This document shows, one piece after another, positions 48,208 to 57,019 of a DNA stretch of 64,000 bases (positions are counted from its first letter, which is position 1; every line of letters starts with the position of its first letter). Made by a program: the position numbers and the translations under genes. This DNA is from Polymorphobacter multimanifer (GTDB lineage: Bacteria; Pseudomonadota; Alphaproteobacteria; Sphingomonadales; Sphingomonadaceae): the NCBI RefSeq assembly GCF_014205635.1, contig NZ_JACIIV010000002.1, positions 62,001 through 126,000 on the forward strand, in the 5' to 3' direction. The notes beneath the pieces were generated by a model. That model was given only the letters and a program-made list of their open reading frames with translations. It was not told the origin of the DNA and did not search any database.

Positions 48208-49899
48208 ATGTTTCTTGATCCTCGCCTGCGCCTGCCGCTTGCCTTTGCCGCCGGGGTGGCAACGGCGCTGGGCTTTGCGCCAACCGACTTCTGGATCCTC
48301 GCCATCCTCGGCACTGCCATGCTCGTGGGGTTGGTCGATACCGCCCCCTCACGCCGCAACGCTGCTGCAACAGGCTGGGTCTGGGGCTTTGCGATGTTCG
48401 CCACCAGCCTCACCTGGATCGCCACCGCCTTCACCTTCCAGTCGGCCATGCCGGCGGCGATGGGCTGGGTAGCCGTGCTCGGCCTATCTGCATTCCTCGC
48501 GCTTTATCCGATGATTGCGTCTGTGGCGGCACGCGCGTTGCCGCAGCCCGGGCTGGCGCGGCTTTTGGTGCTCGCCGGTGCCTTCATGATTACCGAATGG
48601 CTCCGCGGCGTGCTGTTCAGCGGCTTTTCCTGGAACCCGCTGGGGGTGGCCTGGCTGGCGTCACCAGGCATCGCGCAGCTGGCGCGTGACATCGGGGCTC
48701 AAGGACTGAGCGGCTTGATGGTGATCGCCGGCGGGGGACTGTGGCTGCTGCTCGGGCCGCAGCGCACCCTCACCCAGCGCGGGGTGGGCGTTGCCATTGC
48801 CGCCTTCATGCTGCTCAGCGGCCTGATCGGTCGAACCTATATCCAGAACGTCTATTTCCCCGACAATCCGACCCTTGTCATCGTGCAGCCGAACATCGGC
48901 CAGGACGAGAAATATGATGAGGGCGCCAACGCCAGACATCTGGAGCGTTACCTCGCGATCACTCGCGAGGCGGTGGCCGATTCGACAATGGGCGGAGCGG
49001 TGGAAGAGGAACGTTCGGACCAGCAAGCTGCAGCCCCGTTCGCGGGCGTCGACGAGAACGCGGAGCGCAGCGGCGGTGACCAGAATCCGCCAGAGCAGGA
49101 AGTGGGCAGCACGATTTCCGAAACGCTTGCCGGCGCCGATCTGGCAGAGCGACCCAATCTGGTGATCTGGTCCGAATCCGCCGTGTTCGGGCTCCCGGAG
49201 GAAGACCCTGCGCTGCGCCGCAAACTTGCAACCGTGTTGCGGCCACGCGATCTGCTGCTGTTCGGCGGCGTTGCTGCAGAGCGGGATGCCGCAGGCAACA
49301 TCGACAAGCTGCGCAACAGCCTTTTCGTGCTCGATGCGAGCGCACGGATCTTGGCGCGCTATGACAAGGCACATCTGACGCCCCTTGGCGAATATGTTCC
49401 GGCGCGCGGCATCATGGAGACGATCGGCCTGGCGCGGCTTGCACCCGGCGGCATCGATTTCGCGCCTGGGCCGGGACCGAAGACGTTCTCCCTGCCCGGC
49501 ATCCCGCCGTTCAGTGCGATGATCTGCTACGAGATCATCTTTGGCGGCCGCGTGACCGAATATGGCCAGCGCCCAGCATGGATCGTCAACATATCGAACG
49601 ATGCATGGTTCGGCCCCACTGGCCCGCCGCAGCATCTGGCACAGGCACGGCTGCGCTCGATCGAGGAAGGGCTTCCGCTGGCCCGCGCCACGCCGACCGG
49701 CATCAGCGCGGTGATCGGGCCGTCAGGGGGCATATTCGCGCAGCAGGACGCCGGCATCAGCGGCTTCATTCGCACCACGCTGCCGCCGCCACTTCCGGCC
49801 ACACCCTATGCCATCTACGGCGATCAAATCCCCCTCGGCCTTTCCGGGCTGCTGCTGATCTCGGGCGTCGTGCTGTGGAGGCGCAGAACGGTCCTGTAA
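48208..49899 (+). CDS. lnt: apolipoprotein N-acyltransferase with an acidic insertion
   Basis: Lnt adds the third acyl chain to lipoproteins in the inner membrane. The 563-residue protein has about six N-terminal membrane helices, then a nitrilase domain and a final helix. The catalytic triad is visible: Glu in VIWSESAVFG (near 322), Lys in YDKAHLTPLGEYVP (near 387) and Cys in AMICYEIIFGG (near 440). About 50 extra residues (about 255-310, rich in Glu, Asp, Gln, Ala) sit just before the catalytic Glu, compared with E. coli Lnt where it is residue 267. ATG 48208 is used, although the frame opens at 48169. Confidence 0.94.
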   Translation: MFLDPRLRLPLAFAAGVATALGFAPTDFWILAILGTAMLVGLVDTAPSRRNAAATGWVWGFAMFATSLTWIATAFTFQSAMPAAMGWVAVLGLSAFLALYPMIASVAARALPQPGLARLLVLAGAFMITEWLRGVLFSGFSWNPLGVAWLASPGIAQLARDIGAQGLSGLMVIAGGGLWLLLGPQRTLTQRGVGVAIAAFMLLSGLIGRTYIQNVYFPDNPTLVIVQPNIGQDEKYDEGANARHLERYLAITREAVADSTMGGAVEEERSDQQAAAPFAGVDENAERSGGDQNPPEQEVGSTISETLAGADLAERPNLVIWSESAVFGLPEEDPALRRKLATVLRPRDLLLFGGVAAERDAAGNIDKLRNSLFVLDASARILARYDKAHLTPLGEYVPARGIMETIGLARLAPGGIDFAPGPGPKTFSLPGIPPFSAMICYEIIFGGRVTEYGQRPAWIVNISNDAWFGPTGPPQHLAQARLRSIEEGLPLARATPTGISAVIGPSGGIFAQQDAGISGFIRTTLPPPLPATPYAIYGDQIPLGLSGLLLISGVVLWRRRTVL

Positions 49900-49909
49900 G
49901 CCGGCAAGC

Positions 49910-49942
49910 GAAAGCTTTGCTTTCATATAAAGCAATCTTTAT
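49910..49942. promoter_or_regulatory. palindromic elements upstream of metK
   Basis: GAAAGC-TTT-GCTTTC (49910-49924) is followed at once by ATAAAG-CAAT-CTTTAT (49927-49942). The second lies within CATATAAAG at the left and CTTTATGCC at the right, an imperfect palindrome. It sits 64 bases before the metK start, where a promoter or operator is expected. From memory it resembles operators of the SAH-responsive ArsR-type regulator SahR in alphaproteobacteria, but I could not check the motif. The first hairpin may also serve as a weak end for lnt. Confidence 0.4.
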
Positions 49943-50006
49943 GCCCCTTGCGTAGCGACCAGACGGCATGTAGCACCCCTGCAAACTCCAGAGGTGGGAT
50001 TCGAAC

Positions 50007-51272
50007 ATGACACGCACTTCCTTCATTTTCACCAGCGAGTCTGTGTCCGAGGGGCACCCGGACAAGGTGGCCGACCAGATTTCGGACGCAGTGGTCGATC
50101 TGTTCCTGTCGAAGGACCCGCAGGCGCGGGTGGCGTGCGAGACACTCACCACCACCAACCGTGTGATCCTTGCCGGCGAAGTGCGCGGGTTGGGCATGAT
50201 CGATTCCGAGGGAAACTGGGCGGAAGGCGCGCAGGAAGAGATCCAGACCGTGGTCCGCCAGGCGGTGAAGCGCATCGGCTATGAGCAGGACGGCTTTCAT
50301 TGGCAGAACCTGCACTTCGAGAATCATCTGCACCCGCAGTCGGCGCATATCGCCCAGGGAGTCGATGCCAGCGGCAACAAGGACGAGGGTGCCGGGGACC
50401 AGGGCATCATGTTCGGCTATGCGACCGATGAGACCCCCGATTACATGCCGGCCACGCTCTATTATTCGCACAAGATCCTCGAGCGGATGGCCACGGACCG
50501 GCACTCGGGTGCTGCTCCCTTCCTCGAGCCCGACGCGAAGAGCCAGGTGACGCTGCAGTATGAGAATGAAGTGCCGGTGCGCGCGATGGCCCTCGTCGTT
50601 TCCACCCAGCACGCAGTTGACTATTGCCTCCCTTGGGAAAACACGAAGGCCGATGGCACGGTCGAGAGCGGTGGCGATGCCGCCAAGTACAAGACGCTTC
50701 GCGACTATGTGATGGGCGTGTTCAACGATGTGCTGCCCGCCGGCTTCATCACCGACGACACGGTTATCCATGTGAACCCCACCGGCCGCTTCGAGATCGG
50801 CGGACCCGACGGCGATGCCGGCGTGACTGGTCGCAAGATCATCGTCGACACCTATGGCGGCGCATCCCCGCACGGTGGCGGCGCCTTCAGCGGGAAGGAT
50901 CCGACCAAGGTCGATCGCTCGGCGGCCTATATTACCCGCTACCTCGCAAAGAACATCGTGGCGGCCGGGCTTGCCAAGCGCTGCACCATCCAGCTGAGCT
51001 ATGCCATCGGCGTCGCCGAACCGCTGTCGATCCATGTCGACCTGCATGGCACCGGCACCGTGGCCGAGGCGCGGATCGAAGCGATCCTGGCAGATAGCGC
51101 CAAGCTCGGCTTCGCGCTCACCCCGCGCGGCATCCGCACCCGGCTCGGCCTCAACAAGCCGATCTACCAGCGGTCGGCAGCCTATGGGCATTTCGGCCGC
51201 ACGCCCGATGACGAGGGCGGCTTCTCCTGGGAACGGCTCGATCTGGTCGATACACTGAGGGGCGCTATCTGA
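50007..51272 (+). CDS. metK: S-adenosylmethionine synthetase
   Basis: MetK makes S-adenosylmethionine from methionine and ATP. The 421-residue protein is a little longer than the E. coli enzyme (384) and carries [21 protein letters not shown], the conserved [12 protein letters not shown] (about 131-141) and [27 protein letters not shown] is eight bases before ATG 50007. The upstream palindrome at 49927-49942 may control it. TrmB follows with overlap. Confidence 0.97.
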   Translation: MTRTSFIFTSESVSEGHPDKVADQISDAVVDLFLSKDPQARVACETLTTTNRVILAGEVRGLGMIDSEGNWAEGAQEEIQTVVRQAVKRIGYEQDGFHWQNLHFENHLHPQSAHIAQGVDASGNKDEGAGDQGIMFGYATDETPDYMPATLYYSHKILERMATDRHSGAAPFLEPDAKSQVTLQYENEVPVRAMALVVSTQHAVDYCLPWENTKADGTVESGGDAAKYKTLRDYVMGVFNDVLPAGFITDDTVIHVNPTGRFEIGGPDGDAGVTGRKIIVDTYGGASPHGGGAFSGKDPTKVDRSAAYITRYLAKNIVAAGLAKRCTIQLSYAIGVAEPLSIHVDLHGTGTVAEARIEAILADSAKLGFALTPRGIRTRLGLNKPIYQRSAAYGHFGRTPDDEGGFSWERLDLVDTLRGAI

Positions 51273-51958
51273 CTGCGTCCGACCCCACCACCATCCGCCG
51301 CCTCTACGGTCGCCGCGCCGGCCACAAGCTGCGCATCGGCCAGGCGGCGATGCTCGAAGCCGATCTGCCCGATCTCGAGATTGCCGTCGAAGGCCCGGTG
51401 ACGGCCGAGACAGTGTTCGGCGATGCGCGCCCGCTGTGGCTTGAGATCGGCTTCGGCCGCGGCGAGCATATGGTGGCACAGGCCGCCGCGCATCCGCATG
51501 TCGGCATCATCGGCGCCGAGCCGTTTCTGGATGGCGTGGTGGGGGCGCTCGCCGGCATCCGCGAAGCGCGGGTGGACAATGTGCGGCTGCACCATGGCGA
51601 TGCGCTCGATGTGCTCGACCGGCTGCCGCCCGCCAGCCTTGACCGCGCCTTCCTGCTGCATCCCGACCCCTGGCCCAAGGTGCGCCATGCCAAGCGCCGC
51701 TTCGTCAACCCGGGGCCACTCGCGCTGCTGGCACGGGCGCTGAAGCCGGGGGCGGAGCTGCGGGTCGGCACCGACCATCCGGTCTATTGCCACTGGACGC
51801 TGATGCAGATGCAGCACACTGCCGATTTCGAATGGCTTGCCAGCAGCCCGGCGGACTGGGACCACCGCCCTGCCGACTGGCCGCCGACCCGCTACGAGCA
51901 GAAGGCGCTGCGCGAGGGCAAGCAAGTCTGGTATTTCCGTTATCGCCGCATCGGCTAA
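51269..51958 (+). CDS. trmB: tRNA (guanine-N7-)-methyltransferase, apparent CTG start
   Basis: TrmB methylates G46 of tRNA. The protein holds the SAM-binding [21 protein letters not shown]-type [20 protein letters not shown] and the end WHFRYRR-like [10 protein letters not shown]. The only in-frame ATG/GTG/TTG is at 51350, but family-like sequence ([20 protein letters not shown]) extends upstream of it to CTG at 51269. That CTG overlaps the metK stop by four bases (CTGA) and has AGGGG six bases before it. A CTG start is therefore inferred, giving 229 residues. The alternative ATG 51350 would drop about 27 conserved residues. Confidence 0.85.
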   Translation: MTASDPTTIRRLYGRRAGHKLRIGQAAMLEADLPDLEIAVEGPVTAETVFGDARPLWLEIGFGRGEHMVAQAAAHPHVGIIGAEPFLDGVVGALAGIREARVDNVRLHHGDALDVLDRLPPASLDRAFLLHPDPWPKVRHAKRRFVNPGPLALLARALKPGAELRVGTDHPVYCHWTLMQMQHTADFEWLASSPADWDHRPADWPPTRYEQKALREGKQVWYFRYRRIG

Positions 51959-51967
51959 GCTCGGCGC

Positions 51968-53155
51968 ATGGCGCGGCTGCTGGCATGTTGGGAATTGGGG
52001 CTCGGCAACGGCCATCTGAGCCTGATGGTGCCCGCCGCGCGCGCGCTGGCGGCCATGGGACATGAGAGCTGGCTTGCGGCCCGCGATGTCGTGACACCTC
52101 CGACGCTCTGGGGAGATGGCCCTCCGGCCTTTTCAAGGGTCGTGCAGGCGCCGCTCTGGGTGCGGCAGCGGATTGCCGTGCCCACCTTCAGCTATGGCCA
52201 GGTGATCGGCGATGGCGGCTTCATGAGCGAGGAGGGGCTAATCGAGATCGTCCGCGCCTGGCTCACCCTGTTCGAGCTCGTGCGGCCGGTGGGCATTTAC
52301 GGCGAGCATGCCCCGGCAAGCCTCCTGGCGGCGCATGTGGCCCGGTTGCCGTCGGCACGGCTGGGCTCGCCGTTCAGCTGCCCGCCTGCCACCGGCCCGA
52401 TGCCGAGCATCATGCCCTGGGTGCGCGGGCCGGAAGCGGCCGATGATGCCGTGGCCAACCGCGTGATCCGGGCGGTGTGCCGGCATTTCAAGGCGCCGAT
52501 GCTGGGCAGCGTGCGCGAGCTGCTTGCCACCGCCACGCCGTTCGTGACGAGCTGGCCCGAGGTTGATCCCAGTGCCGGGCGCCGCGACAGCGACTATTAT
52601 GGTCCGATGGACGGACTGGCACTGGCCGCCCCGCCCGACTGGCCATCAGCACCGGCAGGCGCGCCGCGTATCTTCGTTTATCTGCCTTTCGAGCGGGTAC
52701 AGGCCGCACCGCTGGTGGAAGCACTGGCGGTGCGGGGCTGGCCGACGGTTTGGGTGAGCGGCAGGCCGTTTGCGGGCCGCTTGCCCGAGTCCATCCGCCA
52801 CGAGGTGGAACCGGTCGACATCGCTCGCGCGCTCACCGAGGCGCGCCTGTTCGTCACCCGCGTCGGCCATGCCTCGTCGCTCGATGCGCTGCGCCACGGT
52901 GCGCCGATGCTGCTGCTCCCCGACATGCTTGAAGCTGAGACGCATGCCCGCCAGCTCGAAGCCCGCGGCCTTGGCCGCCGGCCTGCGGCGTGGACGGCGG
53001 ACGCGATCGGCGATGCGCTGGATGCGCTTGCAGACGATGATGCCCCCGAGCGCGCAGCGGCGGCGACGGTAAGGGCGCGCTATGCTGCCTATGACGCTCC
53101 AGCCGTCGCCGCGACGCTGGGAAGGCGCATGGCACGCGCGCTGCGCCTCCTCTAG
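51968..53155 (+). CDS. GT-B fold glycosyltransferase-like protein
   Basis: The 395-residue protein opens with ARLLACWELGLGNGHLSLMV and PAARALAAMGHESWLA, the acceptor-domain start seen in macrolide-type GT1 enzymes, and ends with VTRVGHASSLDALRHG and PMLLLPDMLEAETHARQLE, the nucleotide-sugar side. No signal peptide or membrane segment. The donor and acceptor are unknown. It lies nine bases after trmB and 38 before accA, an unusual place for such an enzyme. GT-B epimerase-like folds are an alternative. Confidence 0.7.
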   Translation: MARLLACWELGLGNGHLSLMVPAARALAAMGHESWLAARDVVTPPTLWGDGPPAFSRVVQAPLWVRQRIAVPTFSYGQVIGDGGFMSEEGLIEIVRAWLTLFELVRPVGIYGEHAPASLLAAHVARLPSARLGSPFSCPPATGPMPSIMPWVRGPEAADDAVANRVIRAVCRHFKAPMLGSVRELLATATPFVTSWPEVDPSAGRRDSDYYGPMDGLALAAPPDWPSAPAGAPRIFVYLPFERVQAAPLVEALAVRGWPTVWVSGRPFAGRLPESIRHEVEPVDIARALTEARLFVTRVGHASSLDALRHGAPMLLLPDMLEAETHARQLEARGLGRRPAAWTADAIGDALDALADDDAPERAAAATVRARYAAYDAPAVAATLGRRMARALRLL

Positions 53156-53193
53156 ATTGACCGCACGCACGAACTTGCCTAGTCGCTGGAACC

Positions 53194-54147
53194 GTGAGCA
53201 GCACCTATCTTGATTTCGAAAAGCCGGTCGCGACGATCCAGGCGCGGGCCAATGATTATCGCGCAGCCGGGGACGAGGCGGGCGCGCGGCATGCCGAGGG
53301 GGCGGCGCGGCGGCTGCTGGCCGAGACCTATGCGCGGTTGACGCCCTGGCAGAAGACGCAGGTCGCCCGGCATCCTGCGCGGCCGCACTTCAAGGATTTC
53401 GTGGCCGGGCTGGTCGAGGATTTCACGCCGCTGGCCGGTGACCGGGCGTTTGCCGAGGATCATGCGATCGTGGGCGGGCTCGGTCGGCTGCGCGGGCAGA
53501 ATACGCCGGTGATGGTGATCGGCCATGAGAAAGGCAACGACACCGCCAGCCGGGTGAAGCACAATTTCGGCATGGGACGGCCCGAGGGCTATCGCAAGGC
53601 GATCCGGCTGATCGAGCTGGCCGGGCGCTTCAGTGTGCCGATCATCACGCTGGTCGATACCGCGGGCGCCTTTCCCGGGCTCGATGCCGAGGAGCGCGGC
53701 CAGGCCGAGGCGATCGCGCGCGCCACCCAGGCGTGCCTCGAAGCACCTGTGCCGCTGATCACGGCCATTACCGGCGAAGGCGGCTCGGGGGGTGCAGTCG
53801 CGTTGGCGGCGGCGGACCGCGTTTTGATGTTCGAGCATGCCATTTATTCGGTGATCTCGCCCGAGGGGTGCGCGTCGATTCTGTGGCGCACTGCCGACAA
53901 GGCCGCCAGCCATGCCGCCGACGCCGCGGATGCGATGAAGGTGACGGCGGGTGACCTGAAGAAATTGGGCGTGATCGATACGATTGTCGCCGAGCCGCTG
54001 GGCGGTGCACACCGCGATCCCCGCGCCGCCGTAGCGGCGTTGGCGATGGCGCTGGCCACCGAGCTGGCGCCGCTGCTGACGCTCGACGGTTCAGCATTGC
54101 GCAAGGGCCGGCGTGCAAAATTCCTTGCCATGGGCCGCACGCTCTAG
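53194..54147 (+). CDS. accA: acetyl-CoA carboxylase carboxyltransferase subunit alpha
   Basis: AccA with AccD transfers carboxyl from carboxybiotin to acetyl-CoA. The 317-residue protein shows the conserved [48 protein letters not shown] and [13 protein letters not shown] stretches and the end region [11 protein letters not shown]. Length is normal. The start is GTG at 53194 with GGA just upstream. The signature zinc-ribbon of AccD is not in this window. Confidence 0.96.
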   Translation: MSSTYLDFEKPVATIQARANDYRAAGDEAGARHAEGAARRLLAETYARLTPWQKTQVARHPARPHFKDFVAGLVEDFTPLAGDRAFAEDHAIVGGLGRLRGQNTPVMVIGHEKGNDTASRVKHNFGMGRPEGYRKAIRLIELAGRFSVPIITLVDTAGAFPGLDAEERGQAEAIARATQACLEAPVPLITAITGEGGSGGAVALAAADRVLMFEHAIYSVISPEGCASILWRTADKAASHAADAADAMKVTAGDLKKLGVIDTIVAEPLGGAHRDPRAAVAALAMALATELAPLLTLDGSALRKGRRAKFLAMGRTL

Positions 54148-54192
54148 CGTGATTTCAATTTGCCGGGGGGCAACAGCTTCGGGAGCACCACC

Positions 54193-55617
54193 TTGCGCAA
54201 GATTTCACTCGCCCTCATTCCGCTCGCGCTGCTTGCCAGCGCGTCGGCGGCACAAGGGCCAGGCTTTTCCACCAGCGAGCGCAAGATCGGAATCGAGGCG
54301 CACCCGCAGTTGCTGCAACAGTTCGGCGGCGCCATGCAGGGGCGTGCTGCGGATTATGTGAAATCCGTTGGCCAGCGGATTGCCGGGCAATCCGGCATGT
54401 CGGCGCGGCCACAGGATTATACCGTCACGCTGCTCAACTCCAATATCAACAACGCCTTCGCGTTGCCGGGCGGCTATGTCTACATTTCGCGGCAGCTGCT
54501 GGCGCTGCTCAGCAACGAGGCCGAACTGGCCTTCGTCATGGGCCACGAAGTTGGCCATGTCGCCGCCCGGCACTCGCAGAGCCGGCAGCAACGCTCCACG
54601 ATCAGCGGCATCGGCGCGGCGATCCTGGGGGCAGTGACAGGCTCCAACATCGTTGGCCAGCTCGCCAACACCGGCGCGCAACTCTATACCCTCGGCTTCA
54701 GTCGCGAACAGGAACGGCAGGCGGACAGCCTGGGTCTTCGCTATCTGGCCCAGGCTGGATATGACCCGATGTCGAGCGCCAGCTCACTCAATTCGCTCGG
54801 CGCACAGACCGGCCTCGAAGCACGTTTGACCGGGAAGGGATCAGGGTCCGGGCCGAGCTGGCTTTCCACCCACCCCGCCAACAATGAGCGCGTAGCGCGC
54901 ATTCGCAAGGAGGCGCAGACCTTCACTGCGCGTGCGGGCGCACGCGCAATGAACCGCGACACCTTTCTCGATGCCATCGACGGCCTGCCCTATGATGACG
55001 ACGCGACCCAGGGCGTGATCGAGGGCACGCGCTTCCGCCACCCGCAGCTGGGGCTGGCATTCGAGGCGCCCAGCGGTTTCGTGCTCGAAAACACACCCAC
55101 GGCAGTCAACGGCGCCCGCGGCAATGCCGGGCGATTCCAGTCCACCGGTGGCCAGCCCGAAGGCCAGACGCTTGCCGCCTATTCGGCAAGGATATGGGCG
55201 GCGGCCGGCGCGCAGTCCGCCCCACAGGTGCAGATCAGGCGGATCAACGGCATCGAGACGGCAGTGTCCTCGGTGCGGCAGCGGTCGAACAGTGGCGAGG
55301 TCGATGCCACGCTCGCGGTGTACCGCTGGAACGACAATGCCTGGTATCAGATGCTTATGATCGCGCCTGCCGGCCGCGACCCGGGTTTCCAGACGTTGCT
55401 GAACTCGGTACGTCGCCTCACACCGCAGGAAACTGCCGGCATCCGTGGCCGCCGGGTCAGCGTGGTGCGTGTGGGCGCAAACGACACCGTAGCGAGCCTT
55501 GCGGCGCGCATGGATTATACCGACGACAAGGTGGCGCGCTTCACCATCCTGAACGGCATTGCTGCCAATACGCGCCTGGTGCCGGGAAGCCGCGTCAAGC
55601 TGATCGTCCGCGGCTGA
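54193..55617 (+). CDS. exported M48-family zinc metalloprotease with LysM-like end
   Basis: The 474-residue protein has a signal peptide (about 1-20, [17 protein letters not shown]), an M48 protease domain with [13 protein letters not shown] (HExxH near 117-121) and the distal Glu in [15 protein letters not shown], and a C-terminal region whose last 50 residues ([32 protein letters not shown]) resemble a LysM module. It is close to BepA/YfgC-like periplasmic chaperone proteases, so a role in outer membrane protein quality control is likely (inference). TTG 54193 is chosen: GGGAG lies seven bases upstream and the signal peptide begins there. Confidence 0.9.
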   Translation: MRKISLALIPLALLASASAAQGPGFSTSERKIGIEAHPQLLQQFGGAMQGRAADYVKSVGQRIAGQSGMSARPQDYTVTLLNSNINNAFALPGGYVYISRQLLALLSNEAELAFVMGHEVGHVAARHSQSRQQRSTISGIGAAILGAVTGSNIVGQLANTGAQLYTLGFSREQERQADSLGLRYLAQAGYDPMSSASSLNSLGAQTGLEARLTGKGSGSGPSWLSTHPANNERVARIRKEAQTFTARAGARAMNRDTFLDAIDGLPYDDDATQGVIEGTRFRHPQLGLAFEAPSGFVLENTPTAVNGARGNAGRFQSTGGQPEGQTLAAYSARIWAAAGAQSAPQVQIRRINGIETAVSSVRQRSNSGEVDATLAVYRWNDNAWYQMLMIAPAGRDPGFQTLLNSVRRLTPQETAGIRGRRVSVVRVGANDTVASLAARMDYTDDKVARFTILNGIAANTRLVPGSRVKLIVRG

Positions 55618-55622
55618 GCGAC

Positions 55623-56042
55623 GTGCGCATCGTCCAGGTTGCCGCAGGCGCGCTGATCGACGCGCAGGGCCGGGTGCTGGTTGCCGAGCGGCCGGCGGGC
55701 GGCACGATGGCGGGGCTTTGGGAGTTTCCCGGCGGCAAGATCGAGGCCGGCGAAACACCCGAAGCCGCACTTGCGCGCGAGCTGGACGAGGAACTGGGTG
55801 TTACCATCGGGTCGCCTACACCGCTCGGCTTTGTGAGCCACGCCTATCCGACCTTTCACCTAGTCATGCTGCTGTTCGGCGTGCGCGAGTGGCGCGGGGA
55901 ACCACGAGGCCGGCTCAACCAGCGGCTGCAATGGGTGGCAGCGTGCGATCTGGCGGAACTGGCGATGCCGTCGGCCGATTATCCGCTGGTACCGGCGATC
56001 ATCGCGGCATGTGACGCGCGCGTGACATTGCCGAGCCGGTAG
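55623..56042 (+). CDS. mutT: Nudix hydrolase, MutT-type 8-oxo-dGTP diphosphatase
   Basis: The 139-residue protein has a complete Nudix box at about residues 37-59 ([17 protein letters not shown] followed by LDEELG). The flanking WEFPGGKI and [13 protein letters not shown] match MutT-type sanitising enzymes that remove oxidised dGTP. GTG 55623 lies five bases after the M48 protease stop. A coding frame that runs upstream is antisense-quality and was ignored. NudG- or CTP-type specificity cannot be excluded. Confidence 0.9.
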   Translation: MRIVQVAAGALIDAQGRVLVAERPAGGTMAGLWEFPGGKIEAGETPEAALARELDEELGVTIGSPTPLGFVSHAYPTFHLVMLLFGVREWRGEPRGRLNQRLQWVAACDLAELAMPSADYPLVPAIIAACDARVTLPSR

Positions 56043-56083
56043 CAGGCGGCTATGCCGCCCACTCCAAGCAAAGGGCGGCGCGC

Positions 56084-57019
56084 ATGAAGATTCTGGCAGG
56101 CAATGGCAATCCCGAGCTCGCCCAGGCGATCGCCCATTATCTCGACATGGAGCTGACCAAAGCCTCGGTGCGGCGCTTCGCCGATGAGGAAATTTTCGTC
56201 GAGGTGCATGAGAATGTGCGCGGCGAGGATGTGTTCGTGGTGCAGCCGACCGCTGCCCCCGCCAACGACAACCTGATGGAATTGCTGATCTGCATCGATG
56301 CGCTGAAGCGCGCCTCGGCGCGGCGCATTACGGCGGTCGTCCCCTATTTCGGCTATGCCCGGCAGGACCGCAAGCCGGGGCCGCGCACGCCGATCTCCGC
56401 CAAACTGGTCGCCAATCTCATCACTGTGGCGGGCGCTGATCGGGTGCTGAGCGTCGATCTCCACGCCGGGCAGATCCAGGGCTTTTTCGACATCCCGGTG
56501 GACAATCTCTATGCCGCCCCGGTGATGGCATCGGACATCGCCACCCGGCTGCCGCGCGATGCGATCACCGTCGTCTCTCCCGATGTCGGCGGCGTGGTGC
56601 GGGCGCGCGCGCTGGCCAAGCGGCTCGGCAATGCGCCGCTGGCGATCGTCGACAAGCGTCGCGAGCGCGCCGGCGAATCGGAAGTGATGAACATCATCGG
56701 CGATGTGCGGGACCGCTATTGCGTTCTGGTGGACGATATCTGCGATTCGGGCGGCACGCTGTGCAACGCGGCAGCCGCCCTGATGGAAGCCGGCGCGCGT
56801 GGTGCCACGGCGTACATCACCCATGGTGTGTTGTCGGGCGGGGCGGTTGCACGCGTCGAAGGCTCGGCGCTGACCGAACTCGTCGTTACCGATTCGATTG
56901 CCGCGGTGCACAGCGTAAAGACCGCGAGCAAGATTCGCCGCATCACCATTGCACCGCTGCTCGCCGAAGCGATGCGCCGCACGAGCGAGGAAAGCTCGGT
57001 ATCGAGCCTGTTCGACTGA
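56084..57019 (+). CDS. prs: ribose-phosphate pyrophosphokinase
   Basis: Prs makes PRPP from ribose 5-phosphate and ATP. The 311-residue protein has [20 protein letters not shown], the ATP-site [13 protein letters not shown], the flexible-loop region and the PRPP loop [15 protein letters not shown]. Length is typical. ATG 56084. Its stop overlaps the start of the transketolase-like gene by one base (TGATG), suggesting coupling. Confidence 0.96.
   Translation: MKILAGNGNPELAQAIAHYLDMELTKASVRRFADEEIFVEVHENVRGEDVFVVQPTAAPANDNLMELLICIDALKRASARRITAVVPYFGYARQDRKPGPRTPISAKLVANLITVAGADRVLSVDLHAGQIQGFFDIPVDNLYAAPVMASDIATRLPRDAITVVSPDVGGVVRARALAKRLGNAPLAIVDKRRERAGESEVMNIIGDVRDRYCVLVDDICDSGGTLCNAAAALMEAGARGATAYITHGVLSGGAVARVEGSALTELVVTDSIAAVHSVKTASKIRRITIAPLLAEAMRRTSEESSVSSLFD

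Noticed and set aside
49988-50006. GGGATTCGAAC before metK resembles a tRNA T-loop on the minus strand
   Set aside because: The flanking bases do not pair to make a T-stem and no cloverleaf or acceptor stem can be drawn; it is the metK ribosome-binding region.
49943-50006. Possible SAM riboswitch before metK
   Set aside because: No conserved core of known SAM-I, SAM-II or SAM/SAH motifs could be matched; only palindromes are seen.
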